The position numbers and the translations under genes are program-made. A stretch of DNA of 64,000 nt from BD1-7 clade bacterium (GTDB lineage Bacteria; Pseudomonadota; Gammaproteobacteria; Pseudomonadales; DT-91): assembly GCA_902705865.1 (NCBI GenBank), contig CACSIO010000004.1, positions 89,230 to 153,229 of the forward strand, written 5' to 3'. The notes below the pieces were generated by a model. It saw only the letters and a program-made list of their open reading frames with translations, was not told where the DNA came from and searched no databases. Positions 7,086 to 15,426 of this stretch are shown in pieces. How positions within the stretch are numbered: position 1 is the first letter of the stretch; each line of letters opens with the position of its first letter.

Positions 7086-8663
7086 TTAATCCATTATTGT
7101 GGCTAGCTCAACAAGATCAAAGTACTCGTCTATAGTCAGTAATTCTTCGCGGTGGAGAGGCTCGATGACAGATGCTTCAATGAATGTCTTTGCATCTAGT
7201 TCGCGACCACTTCCGTGTAATGTATGGATTATATTTTCTTCATCGAGTTGATTGTCTAGTTGTCTGAGCCTAATCAAGAGTACATTATGTACAGGTAAAG
7301 TTTTGTAGCGTTCTCTTATCCTTCTTTCTACACCGGTAAAACGAACGTTATCCATATTATCGTTAAAACTAATAGAGAATTTCGTACGCATAATATGGCG
7401 TGTATCAAGGTTGTTTTTCTCTAGAAGATCTCCAGCGTTATAGTTTTTGAAATCATCTCTGAATTTTTTCGCCTGCATCCTCCGATAGAAGCTCGACTCA
7501 GTATGGTACCAGCAACACATTGCTGTCATTAATATTAGGTCTGCACACTTATTTGTTGTTACGGAAAGCGAAATAGCTAGCAGTTGATCTAGAATCTTTT
7601 CGACATTCCGAAGCGGAAGGTCGTAGTTTTCAAAAAAACCAGCCAGTAGTTCAGGCAGGGCTAATTCTGTATTAATGTTGTATGGCCAAAAGCAACCTGG
7701 TTTTTGATCTATCGACTTTGCAAGATCTTGGTACTGAGGTAGATTTGCAACGTGATCACGTAAGTGTGGGGATTTTAGAGTTACTGAACGATTAAAAAAC
7801 CGTCCCAAGTATTGTTCTCCTGAAAAGTCATTTCCATAGACAGCTCTGATTGCGTGCTGTAATTGACCGGTATCCGTTGCAATGACAAAAATCACACCTT
7901 TTAGGTCAAAAAGGTGTTTAACTGTTTCTAGCAGTTCTATTGAAAAACTGGGCCTACATCGATCAAGCTCATCAATGAAAATATAGGTTGGTTTATTTTG
8001 GTGTATTTTGTTTTGATATTTGTAGTCTTTGATTAGCGAGAGTAAGTGGATTTTAAAACTTTGGATCGACTGGGATTTTTCTTGGTGATCTTCAACGAGT
8101 GCCGATGTAACTTTACCCGCGGTCTCTGCAGTCAGCTTTTTGAGTTCAAAATCGTCTTTCGAATCATGGCTGTCTGCTTGCTCTGCTGCTTCTGTGACGT
8201 CATCAACCCTGATTCCTGAGACCTTCCACACAATTCCCTTAGCGACTGCGGGTGCTACTGCTTTGATAAGACCGGGCATGGATTCATAAAGGCTTTTTCG
8301 TGCGGAATCATATCCACTTTTATCAAATTGTAAGGTTGCGATAATGGTTGAGATAACTGCTAGAAGGGGGTCATCAGAGTAATCTTGTGCCCAAGCATCT
8401 ATATATATCGAAGGGTAAGCGTCCTTTAGGGTTTCATGCCAGTTCCTAAGAAAGTGAGTTTTACCAGCCCCCCATTCAGCATTGATGTTTAGGACATATC
8501 CTTCTTGTTCATTCTTGGATTCCAGAAACTTGGTTAGAAATTCTGCATACTTTCCTCTGTCGAGATTATCGGTAGGTAGTTTGGTTGTTTTACTTCCGTC
8601 TGTGACTTCTCTTTCATCCCATATGAAATTGAGTTCCTTTTTGCATTCTTGGCCTGAATTCAC
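7086..8663 (-). CDS. KAP-family P-loop NTPase (prophage cargo)
   Basis: This 525-residue protein is a KAP-type STAND-like NTPase. Walker A is WGAGKTHFL (about 64-72), Walker B is YIFIDELDRCRP (about 227-238), and LLETVKHLFDLKGVIFVIATD follows, the usual sensor region of the family. The start is GTG with AAGGAAG upstream. No strong transmembrane segment is visible, though a hydrophobic stretch near 131-150 could be a membrane-associated insertion. It lies between the phage F and I genes, where Mu has no such gene, and its codon and base usage is more AT-rich than its flanks. It is therefore a moron, possibly antiviral, since KAP ATPases occur in defence systems such as Qat. Confidence 0.85.
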   Translation of the reverse strand: MNSGQECKKELNFIWDEREVTDGSKTTKLPTDNLDRGKYAEFLTKFLESKNEQEGYVLNINAEWGAGKTHFLRNWHETLKDAYPSIYIDAWAQDYSDDPLLAVISTIIATLQFDKSGYDSARKSLYESMPGLIKAVAPAVAKGIVWKVSGIRVDDVTEAAEQADSHDSKDDFELKKLTAETAGKVTSALVEDHQEKSQSIQSFKIHLLSLIKDYKYQNKIHQNKPTYIFIDELDRCRPSFSIELLETVKHLFDLKGVIFVIATDTGQLQHAIRAVYGNDFSGEQYLGRFFNRSVTLKSPHLRDHVANLPQYQDLAKSIDQKPGCFWPYNINTELALPELLAGFFENYDLPLRNVEKILDQLLAISLSVTTNKCADLILMTAMCCWYHTESSFYRRMQAKKFRDDFKNYNAGDLLEKNNLDTRHIMRTKFSISFNDNMDNVRFTGVERRIRERYKTLPVHNVLLIRLRQLDNQLDEENIIHTLHGSGRELDAKTFIEASVIEPLHREELLTIDEYFDLVELATIMD

Positions 8664-8861
8664 TTGTGCTTCCTTCTTTGATTGTCACAAGGTTTGATAT
8701 TAAGTGTTTAATACCTGTTTAAAAATGTCTGTATCCGTTTTTCTTGCTTAAACAGAGCAGTTGGTGCGCTCTGACCGGTATCTCGTCTCCGCGGGCTTGT
8801 TTTTCCATTCGGGTTGTCAACAAACTCTATGCTGGATTTGAAACGGCTCGATTTGTTGCGT

Positions 8862-9611
8862 TTAGTTTTTTTTTGCAGAATATTTGAGGTGTTGCTGGGC
8901 GAGTCTAGGGCTTATGTCGAAGCCAGGATCGATACCCTTGGGCACTTTTTCTGATTCTCCGCTCCGTTTATTGACCCAGTTCTTTAACTCGATCACTGGT
9001 GCCTCTGTTAGATAACGCCCCGTCGCTGTTAGTTTCTCATACTCCCCCTGACTGATCTGCCGTACCCGACACTTACATCCATACCCATTCGGCGGAAAAT
9101 GCGTTTGCCACCACGGATCATCCGCCGGCAACAGAACGCCGGCCCAGCGCTGGTGCTCATCACGATGTTCTCGGCTTGGCCCCAAGCTATATAACAGATA
9201 GGGATGGCTTTGCTTGGTGCGTTGAATCCGTTGCCACTGGCCGGCCGCACGGCTGGTGCGCATGTTCACTTGGTAGATAGTTTTGAGCCGGCGGGGGCTG
9301 CCGAGTTGGGCATCGACCACTTCGCCAGTCAGAGGGTCGGTCATCTCTTGCTTGCCCCACCAGCCGAGCTTCTGTAACAGGGGCGTTAAGTCGTTTTTGA
9401 ATTGTTGGAAGGTGCGGCCTTCGGCGAGGGCTTCGTCGAGGTGGTTTTGCACGACTTCGAGAATGTCCATTTGCATGAGCTTGGCGACGGTGAAGGCGGC
9501 GTGGTGTTCTTCGCGCCAGACGTCGCGGTAATCGAAACTGGGTTGAAGCTGTTTATTGCGCCAGTAGGTGAGGGCATCTGCGGGCGGTGTGGCGGGGAAT
9601 TGGTAGGCCAT
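8862..9611 (-). CDS. Head morphogenesis protein F (minor head protein)
   Basis: This 249-residue protein matches the Mu gp30 (F) / SPP1 gp7 minor head family. Its core contains YQVNMRTSRAAGQWQRI, then SREHRDEHQRWAGVLLPADDPWW and PPNGYGCKCRVRQIS, which carries the Cys-x-Cys signature. It acts at the portal during head assembly. Mu F is about 410 residues, so this version is short. It ends in LKYSAKKN, encoded by an A-rich run immediately before the KAP cargo, which may mean the C-terminus was lost when the cargo arrived. Related short forms may also be natural. Confidence 0.85.
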   Translation of the reverse strand: MAYQFPATPPADALTYWRNKQLQPSFDYRDVWREEHHAAFTVAKLMQMDILEVVQNHLDEALAEGRTFQQFKNDLTPLLQKLGWWGKQEMTDPLTGEVVDAQLGSPRRLKTIYQVNMRTSRAAGQWQRIQRTKQSHPYLLYSLGPSREHRDEHQRWAGVLLPADDPWWQTHFPPNGYGCKCRVRQISQGEYEKLTATGRYLTEAPVIELKNWVNKRSGESEKVPKGIDPGFDISPRLAQQHLKYSAKKN

Positions 9612-9613
9612 GG

Positions 9614-11215
9614 TTATTGGCCCTCACTGTGGGTGGTGCTGGTGTTGTCGGTTTGGGTTTGATCGGTGGCGTCGCCTAAGCCACGGGCGCGGAACATGCC
9701 GTTGGCGAGGTGTTTGACGAGTTCGTTTGGGTCTACTGCTGTGAGTAGCTCTGGCAGGCGGGCTTTGAAATCGTCGGCGGTGGTGGCTTCGGCCAGCGCT
9801 TGTTGGATGGGGGTGATGACTTCTTGCATCTGGGGTTGCCAGTTGTCGAGCAGCGCTTCGGTGAGGGCGTCGATGTCGTCGGTGTGTGCTTTTTGTTGGC
9901 GGTTGAGGGCGGTGGGTTGGTTTGTTGTTGGTTCAATTGCCGGTGGTGTGGTTGTTACGCCGAGGGTGGCTTCGCCTTGTTGGGGTTCACGCAGGCCGAA
10001 CTTGTCGCGGATTTGGCTGGTGGCGACATCGAGGCCTAACGGGACGAGGGTGTCGAGGCCGTTGGTGAGGGCGGTGAGGTCTTCGGGTTCGGACAGTGGC
10101 AGTTTAAACCGTGGGTAAACGGTTTGTGGGCCGTGGTTTAACCGGACGTAGGGTTCGATTAGGTGGCGGTTGATGGTGGCTTCGAGTTGGCGGCAATCGG
10201 CGCGGCAGATGTCTTGGCGTACTTCGTTATGCACTTGGGCTTGGGCGTTGCTGGCGCCGTCTTCGGCGGTCATGGTTTGGCCGAGGATGCCTTTGCTGAC
10301 TTGTTTGTCGAGGAAGCTGCAGAGGGCTTCGAACATTTTATCGCCGCCGGTGCCGGATTTGCGTTCGAGCAGTTCGACGCGCATTTGTTCGGGCATGATG
10401 GCGGAGGCATCGCTGCCGATGCTGGCCACGGCGCGGCGCAGGGTGGCTTTTTCGTCGGGGGTGGCGCCGCTGTGGTATTTGCCGATGCGGATGGGCATGC
10501 CGAAGACTTCGGAGAAGGTCATCCAGTCGCCGAGGGCGAAGGATTTGCACATGTAGGCGGTGGCTGCGAGGCGAGCTAAGGCGCCGCGAATGGGCAGGCC
10601 CATTTTGACGCGGGGGCGGTGGATGACCCAGCGGTAGGGTTGCAGGGGTTCGCCTTCGATGGGGTGGGTGTTTGTGAGCAGGTGCAGATCAAAACCGTTG
10701 GCGCGGTTGATGGCGAAGTAGCGGGGATCGCGCCAGGTGTATTGGCTGGGTATCCATTGGCGGGCGCTGGTTTGCCAATCGACTTGGGTGATGCCGTAGC
10801 CTTTGCCGAGGCCGTCGAGGCTGCCGTCGATGATGTCGGCGAATTCGGGGGCGTGTATGAGGCTGCGCACTTCGGCGGCGATGTTGATGGCTTTTTGGTC
10901 GTCGGCGCTGGCTTCGATGATGGGTTCGATGCCGGCGATGGCGAGTTTGCGTTTGCTGAGTTCGCAGCTGTAGTGGAGATCGCGTTCTTCCATTTCTTCG
11001 GCGAGGGTGAGGAATTCGTGGTGATCGCCGTCGGCGGCGGCTTGTAATACGCTGGCGAGGCGCATGGGTGTTAGATCACTGGCGATGGAGCCGTGGCCCC
11101 AGAGGTTGCGGGTGCCGGTGAGTTGGGCATCGTCGATGTGTTCGGTGAGTACGCGCTTTTTGATGGGGGCTCCGGTGTGATCGAGGATGATGCTGTTTTG
11201 TAGGATGGTGGCCAT
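9614..11215 (-). CDS. Portal protein (Mu gp29 family, DUF935)
   Basis: The product is about 533 residues and belongs to DUF935 (Mu gp29), the portal through which DNA enters the head. Supporting segments are LTEHIDDAQLTGTRNLWGHG, LYYxCELxKRK-like HYSCELSKRKLAI, and EVFGMPIRIGKY. I place the start at ATG 11215, which has AAGGAG six bases upstream and gives the usual N-terminus (MATILQNSIILDHTG). The in-frame upstream extension to 11371 is Pro/Thr-rich and overlaps the terminase, so it is not likely translated. The C-terminal 60 residues are Gln/Thr-rich. Confidence 0.9.
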   Translation of the reverse strand: MATILQNSIILDHTGAPIKKRVLTEHIDDAQLTGTRNLWGHGSIASDLTPMRLASVLQAAADGDHHEFLTLAEEMEERDLHYSCELSKRKLAIAGIEPIIEASADDQKAINIAAEVRSLIHAPEFADIIDGSLDGLGKGYGITQVDWQTSARQWIPSQYTWRDPRYFAINRANGFDLHLLTNTHPIEGEPLQPYRWVIHRPRVKMGLPIRGALARLAATAYMCKSFALGDWMTFSEVFGMPIRIGKYHSGATPDEKATLRRAVASIGSDASAIMPEQMRVELLERKSGTGGDKMFEALCSFLDKQVSKGILGQTMTAEDGASNAQAQVHNEVRQDICRADCRQLEATINRHLIEPYVRLNHGPQTVYPRFKLPLSEPEDLTALTNGLDTLVPLGLDVATSQIRDKFGLREPQQGEATLGVTTTPPAIEPTTNQPTALNRQQKAHTDDIDALTEALLDNWQPQMQEVITPIQQALAEATTADDFKARLPELLTAVDPNELVKHLANGMFRARGLGDATDQTQTDNTSTTHSEGQ

Positions 11216-11225
11216 TGTGTGCTCC

Positions 11226-12785
11226 TTAGAGGACGCCTCGGCCTGGGTATCGGCCGCTGTGGTTGTCGTTGTTGTCGTCGGATTGTTGGGTGGCTTTGAG
11301 GGTTTCGTAGCCGTATTCGAGGGTGTCCATTTTTGAGGCGTAGTAGGCCAGGGCGAGTGCGATGGCGGCATCGCCGTGGCGTTTTTTGCCTTTGGTGGTG
11401 CTGGTGTTGATGTCGGGGACTTTGGCGATGCCTTTGATGACTTTGATGGATTGGAGATCGGATAGGATGTCGCGATCTTTTGGGATGGTGAGGGTGGCGT
11501 CTTCGAAGGCGCTTTTGAACGGTGGCATGTTTTCGAGGTACCAGCGTTGGCTGAGGTCGACTTTTTCGATGCAGCCTGAGCCGTATCGGTCGGCGGCTTG
11601 TTCGGCGATGTAGCCGCCGTTGCCGCGGTTATCGAGGGCGCCGGCTCGCAGGCGTGGGAGGCGATCGGCGATGTAGGTGAGGATTTGTTCTTGCTGGCGG
11701 TAGGGGACGTTTTGCAGTTCTACCGTGAAGGGTACGGTGCGGTTGAGGTTTTGTTCGATGGCCATGGGGGCGATAACGGTGAGGTCGCAGACGCGGCCGA
11801 AATCTTCGCCGAAGACGTGTTCGTTGGTTGGGTTGAGGGCTTCTAACAATGGGGCGAGGTTGGTTTCGCACCAGGTGGCGATTTCTTCGTTGCGTTGGTG
11901 TTCGGCTTTGGCATTGAAGGCGGCGGTGCCTTGGTAGCGGATGACGGGGGCGGGTTGCATGTTGGCTTCGATCAGGGCGCGGCTGAGGTAGCTGCCGCTG
12001 CCGTGTTTGGGGATGCAGTAGTATTCTTCGAGGGCGTCTTCTTCGGTGGCGGTGTCTTTGAGGAGGTTGGCTTTCCATTCGTCTTCATCGGGTTGGCTCC
12101 AGGTGATGCCGCGTACTTGGCAGATGCGTTGGTAGAGGCCTTCGGCGCAGGCATCGTCGAGCGTGATGGTGTGGATGCTGTAGCGTTTTTTGCCGGCGCG
12201 GCTTTGTTGGATGAGATCATTAAACAGGTTTTCAACGCCGTTGTGGGTGCTGATTAATCGCACGTTGGCGCCCCACATGGTGAGGGCGAGGGCGGCTTTT
12301 AGGACTTCGGCGAGGCGCTCGTGGAAGCCGGCCTCATCGATGGTGACGTTGCCTTGCATGCCGCGCAGGTTGGAGGGGTTGGAGCTGAGTGCTTGCACTT
12401 TGAATCCGGAGGGGAAGTTGACGACGAAGGTGAGGATGTCTTTGTCTTCATCCTCTAACACTTCTTGGTGGATTTCGCTGGCGGCTTTGTCGAAGGCTTT
12501 GGCCCACATGGCGACGGCGTCGATAAATTCGCGGGCCATTTCTTTGTTGCTGCCGACGTAGAAGTGGTTGGTGCCGCCGTGGGTTTTGGTGGTGGCTGCG
12601 GTTAGGCAGGCATCGGAGGCTTCGGCCCAGGTGATGCCGGTGCGGCGGGATTTTTCGGCGATCTTGAGGGGGCTTTGATCGGCGACCCAGCGGCGTTGGT
12701 AGCCGAGCAGGAGTTCGTTGGGGTTGTAGGGGATGAAGCTGGGGAGCGCTTGTTTTACGGCTTGGGCTGTTGGTGTTTGTTGCAT
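11226..12785 (-). CDS. Terminase large subunit (Mu gp28 family)
   Basis: This 519-residue protein is the packaging ATPase/nuclease. Walker A-like KSRRTGITWAEA lies at about 45-56, Walker B VTIDEAGFH at about 147-155, and a coupling motif STHNG near 180. A C-terminal nuclease region around GEDFGRVCDLTVIAP follows. These are hallmarks of Mu gp28-type terminases. It works with the gp27-like small subunit directly upstream (50-base gap) to package DNA headfull-style from the integrated ends. Confidence 0.92.
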   Translation of the reverse strand: MQQTPTAQAVKQALPSFIPYNPNELLLGYQRRWVADQSPLKIAEKSRRTGITWAEASDACLTAATTKTHGGTNHFYVGSNKEMAREFIDAVAMWAKAFDKAASEIHQEVLEDEDKDILTFVVNFPSGFKVQALSSNPSNLRGMQGNVTIDEAGFHERLAEVLKAALALTMWGANVRLISTHNGVENLFNDLIQQSRAGKKRYSIHTITLDDACAEGLYQRICQVRGITWSQPDEDEWKANLLKDTATEEDALEEYYCIPKHGSGSYLSRALIEANMQPAPVIRYQGTAAFNAKAEHQRNEEIATWCETNLAPLLEALNPTNEHVFGEDFGRVCDLTVIAPMAIEQNLNRTVPFTVELQNVPYRQQEQILTYIADRLPRLRAGALDNRGNGGYIAEQAADRYGSGCIEKVDLSQRWYLENMPPFKSAFEDATLTIPKDRDILSDLQSIKVIKGIAKVPDINTSTTKGKKRHGDAAIALALAYYASKMDTLEYGYETLKATQQSDDNNDNHSGRYPGRGVL

Positions 12786-12835
12786 GGGGCTCCCTCATCT
12801 TGACCTTCTCCTTGCGGGTGAAGGGGCGTTGAGTG

Positions 12836-13417
12836 TTAGGCGATGCCGAGTATTTCGGCTTTGATGGTGTTGACGGTTTCGCTGGTGAGGCCGGCGGCTT
12901 TGGCGACTTTTTCGGCACTGGCGGCGGCTTCTTCGGCGAAGGCCTGGCGGATTTCTTTTTCGCGTTTCAGGGAATCCATGCTGGCTTTTTCAAGGCGCTG
13001 GACGGTGAGGGCGAGGTCTTTGAGCATGCCGAGGGAGGCGGGTTCGTCTTCTTCGCCGGCGGCGAGGGCGACGTCGAAGGCCATGGATCGGGTCATTTGG
13101 ATGAGTAGGTTGCCGACTTGGCCGGTGGGTTTGTCGCCGAGGCGTGCGACCCAGGCATCGGCAATGGCGTTGGTTTCGCGCATTTTGGCGCCGACCTTTT
13201 CCATTTTGCTGGCGTGGCGGCTGAGGCCGGCGCTGCTGATCTTTTTGTTATCTAGACCGAGGGCTTCGAGCTGCTGATTGACCTCGTTGCGGATTTCTTC
13301 TTGGGTGCGGTTTTTGTCACGTAGGGCGGTGTTTAAAAACGCTTTTACTTGATCGGGCAGTTGCTCGACCTTTGAGGGTTTGCCGCGTTTGGGGGTTTGA
13401 CGTTGGCTTGGGGGCAT
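12836..13417 (-). CDS. Terminase small subunit (Mu gp27 family, DUF3486)
   Basis: This 193-residue protein belongs to DUF3486. The segment SKVEQLPDQVKAFLNTALRD followed by a predicted helix-turn-helix (QEEIRNEVNQQLEALGLDNK...SAGLSRHASKME) is characteristic. The rest is helical with an Ala/Glu-rich C-terminus. In Mu the gp27 homologue recognises the packaging site and recruits gp28. It is followed by the large subunit and preceded, three bases away, by the gp26-like gene. Confidence 0.88.
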   Translation of the reverse strand: MPPSQRQTPKRGKPSKVEQLPDQVKAFLNTALRDKNRTQEEIRNEVNQQLEALGLDNKKISSAGLSRHASKMEKVGAKMRETNAIADAWVARLGDKPTGQVGNLLIQMTRSMAFDVALAAGEEDEPASLGMLKDLALTVQRLEKASMDSLKREKEIRQAFAEEAAASAEKVAKAAGLTSETVNTIKAEILGIA

Positions 13418-13420
13418 GGG

Positions 13421-13714
13421 TCAGCCTCGTGGTGTTGGGGTGGCGACACCGGGTGCTTTGCCGCGGCCGTTTGCGATGTCGTGCCCTCGACGGGTGAGGT
13501 GGGCGACGTGGGTGCTGGCGATTTCTTCTATTCGAATGAGGCCTTGCTCTTGCAGCCAGGCGAAGTGGCTTTTGATTTGATCACGGGTGATGTTGTGGCC
13601 GTATTGGTTGAGCACCTTTTGCATGATGCTGTCGTTGGCACTGTGGTTGGTTTCTTCGAGGGTGCGTAGGATGACGAGGCGCTGATCTTCGGTGACGATA
13701 TCTTGATAGGGCAT
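13421..13714 (-). CDS. Mu gp26-like winged-helix protein
   Basis: This 97-residue protein is of the small family (VpaChn25_0724 type) always found beside the Mu-like small terminase. It begins MPYQDIVTEDQRLVILRTLE and contains HNITRDQIKSHFAWLQEQGL, a compact winged helix. The C-terminal VAHLTRRGHDIANGR is the usual family end. Its precise job is unknown; a role in late transcription or packaging has been assumed for Mu-like relatives. It overlaps the gp25-like gene by one base. Confidence 0.82.
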   Translation of the reverse strand: MPYQDIVTEDQRLVILRTLEETNHSANDSIMQKVLNQYGHNITRDQIKSHFAWLQEQGLIRIEEIASTHVAHLTRRGHDIANGRGKAPGVATPTPRG

Positions 13715-14067
13715 TACGGCTTACCTCCATTTAATAGGTAGGTGTGCATCAGTTGCATGGTGTTGTTGATTTGTTTGAGTTCGCCGCGCATGGCGTTGAG
13801 GCTTTGGGCGCTTTCGTTGATGCGGGTGTGGATGGTTGTCATGTCTTCGTGATCGGGCAGGTGTTCGAGATCGCTTTCGACGCGGATGAGGCGGTCGTCT
13901 TGGTTTTTGATTTTGGCCTTCAGCTGGTCAGCCAGGTCTTCGATGGATTGCTTGGTGGCTTTGTGTTTGTTGTCGTTCCAGAGCCAGACGCTGAGGATGA
14001 CCATGTAGATGAATTGGAACAGGGAGAGGGCGAAGCCGAGTGCCTTGTAGTCGAGGTTATCCGGCAT
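13714..14067 (-). CDS. Mu gp25-like membrane-anchored protein (DUF2730)
   Basis: This 117-residue protein is of DUF2730. An N-terminal transmembrane helix (about residues 10-29, ALGFALSLFQFIYMVILSVW) is followed by a long coiled coil with heptad pattern (DLADQLKAKIKNQDDRLIRVESDLEHL). This is the standard architecture of Mu gp25 homologues, which sit in the lysis-packaging interval. The function is not established. Confidence 0.85.
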   Translation of the reverse strand: MPDNLDYKALGFALSLFQFIYMVILSVWLWNDNKHKATKQSIEDLADQLKAKIKNQDDRLIRVESDLEHLPDHEDMTTIHTRINESAQSLNAMRGELKQINNTMQLMHTYLLNGGKP

Positions 14068-14290
14068 GGCGGGCTCCTTGTTCGAAAAAGCCTTGGCAGT
14101 CGATGCAGCGGGCGGCGTTGGGTTTGGCGACGAGGCGCTGGGCGCTGATGGGGTCGGCGCAGTCGATGCAGATGACGTGGCCTGATGTGGTGTGTTGAGC
14201 AGGCTCGGGTGTGCGGCTGGCCTTTTGGTTGTGCATGGCGCGGGCGCGGTCTTGTTCTTCGTGGGCTTTGGCGTTGTCGATGATGTCCAT
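14057..14290 (-). CDS. TraR/DksA-type zinc-finger small protein
   Basis: This 77-residue protein has a C-terminal Cys4 zinc finger (CIDCADPISAQRL ... ARCIDCQGFFE) like TraR/DksA/YbiI proteins, which bind the RNA polymerase secondary channel. The start is ATG 14290 with AAGGAA at good spacing; the longer in-frame extension to 14473 overlaps the holin gene and lacks family features. The N-terminal helix (IIDNAKAHEEQDRARAMHNQ) carries the acidic and basic pattern expected. The overlap with the gp25-like gene (11 bases) suggests coupled translation. Confidence 0.85.
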   Translation of the reverse strand: MDIIDNAKAHEEQDRARAMHNQKASRTPEPAQHTTSGHVICIDCADPISAQRLVAKPNAARCIDCQGFFEQGARHAG

Positions 14291-14303
14291 TGGTGGGTGT
14301 TCC

Positions 14304-14801
14304 TTACTCGAACAGGCTTTTGGGCTTAGTGCCGGTGATGGTTTGGATAACGGGCGTGCGGTTGCCGCGTTTTTCGGCGCTGCGACCGATGACCCATGCG
14401 CTGCAGATGCCGCCCCAGGCGATCCAGAATTCGGTGGGTAGATTGACGGTGTTGTAAGCGACGGCGGTTTCACTGACTTGGCTGATGACTTGTATCAGGT
14501 TGGGCACGAGTACGTGGTTGATGGCGATAACAACCAGGCCAAAGTACACGACGGTAGGTCGGGCGCGTTTGGTGTAGTTGTCGTCTTGTTGCATCTCGGC
14601 TTCGATGATGCGGGTTTTGGCTTCTAACTCGGCGCGGATGGTTTGTTCGATTTCGGCATCGCGTTGTTGCAGGAGTTTTTCGGTAGCTAATATAAAGGCT
14701 TGTTTGTCTTTGTCGGTGGTGACGAACTTGCCGATGAGGTTGCTGACGCCATCCATAAAGCCGCCGGTTGCTCCGCTGAAGATGTCTGTGAGCCATTTCA
14801 T
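14304..14801 (-). CDS. Phage holin, three-transmembrane type
   Basis: This 165-residue protein resembles the 3TM holin family of Mu-like phages and gene transfer agents. It opens with an amphipathic segment (DIFSGATGGFMDGVSNLIGK), then a charged helical region. Two hydrophobic spans follow: about 84-106 (VVYFGLVVIAINHVLVPNLI) and about 124-140 (FWIAWGGICSAWVIGRS). The tail is polar. It would permeabilise the inner membrane to release or activate the endolysin encoded two bases upstream in the transcript. Confidence 0.82.
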   Translation of the reverse strand: MKWLTDIFSGATGGFMDGVSNLIGKFVTTDKDKQAFILATEKLLQQRDAEIEQTIRAELEAKTRIIEAEMQQDDNYTKRARPTVVYFGLVVIAINHVLVPNLIQVISQVSETAVAYNTVNLPTEFWIAWGGICSAWVIGRSAEKRGNRTPVIQTITGTKPKSLFE

Positions 14802-14802
14802 G

Positions 14803-15309
14803 TTATTGGCCTCTGCGTAGGTCGATAATGTGTTGTTGGTTTGGCATGAAGCCGTTGTTGACCCATTCGTTGACGTTGAAGCCTGGGCAGAATTTGGCTG
14901 GGTTGTGATCGTTGTGGCCGCTGATGCGTTGCAGATTGGGCAGGTAGTTTTTCAGCGTGACGTAGAGGTGGCTGAGGCTTTGCCATTGGGCACGGGTGAA
15001 TTGATCGCGGCCGATCATGCAGATAGCAATGGCGTGTTGGTTCATGCCGTTTTGTGGGCAGTGGGCGCCGGTTTCGACAAAGGGGCGGCCGGCGACAATG
15101 CGGCCGTCGATTTCGATCACGGCGTGGTAGCCGATGTGTTTGAGGTGCGGCTGGTGGTTGGGGGCGAGTTTTAATTGGCGTTTAAAGCCGAATTGCGGGC
15201 CGGCGTGCCAGCGGTCGATGTCTTCGGTGAGATCGGGCCGGCCGTTGGGGGTATCGCTGCAGTGGATGACTGCTTCGGTGATGTTGGTGAGTGTGCGTAG
15301 GGTGCCCAT
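14803..15309 (-). CDS. Endolysin, N-acetylmuramoyl-L-alanine amidase
   Basis: The product (about 168 residues) is a T7 lysozyme/PGRP-type zinc amidase cleaving the bond between N-acetylmuramate and L-Ala. Likely zinc and catalytic residues are His in AVIHCSDTP, the Tyr-His of GYHAVIEIDG, and His, Lys and Cys in SGHNDHNPAKFCPGF. I place the start at 15309 (MGTLRTL...), preceded by CGAGG with good spacing; an ATG ten codons upstream is possible. No signal peptide is seen, so release depends on the holin. It is the first gene after a copy of the late promoter motif. Confidence 0.9.
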   Translation of the reverse strand: MGTLRTLTNITEAVIHCSDTPNGRPDLTEDIDRWHAGPQFGFKRQLKLAPNHQPHLKHIGYHAVIEIDGRIVAGRPFVETGAHCPQNGMNQHAIAICMIGRDQFTRAQWQSLSHLYVTLKNYLPNLQRISGHNDHNPAKFCPGFNVNEWVNNGFMPNQQHIIDLRRGQ

Positions 15310-15340
15310 CTGTTTGCCTCGTTTGGCGTGATAAACCATG

Positions 15341-15389
15341 CGGCCAGTTTGGCAGGGTGGTTCTAACAGATGGATTAAAGGGGTTTAGT
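15341..15389 (-). promoter_or_regulatory. Putative late (lysis) promoter motif, copy 3
   Basis: Minus-strand AACTAAACCCCTTTAATCC (15369-15389) is followed by CTGCCAAACTGGCCGC near the endolysin start. It matches copies at 2534-2556 and 7057-7078 in both the CTAAAnCCCTTTA core and the distal GCCAAACTGGC element. The position is that of the Mu lys promoter. It would be activated by the Mor/C-like protein at 19687-20103. This is inference from repetition. Confidence 0.6.
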
Positions 15390-15426
15390 TATGGAGTGGT
15401 TGGGTGTAAGTCGTTTATATATTCAG

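Noticed and set aside
11216..11371. N-terminal extension of the portal gene
   Set aside because: Pro/Thr-rich sequence overlapping the terminase gene; the internal ATG at 11215 has AAGGAG at the right distance and the family N-terminus.
9386..12918. Many long open frames on both strands across the portal and terminase genes
   Set aside because: High third-position GC of the phage genes leaves alternate frames open; products are low-complexity Pro/Arg/Ser or Gly/Val/Asp-rich with no domain.
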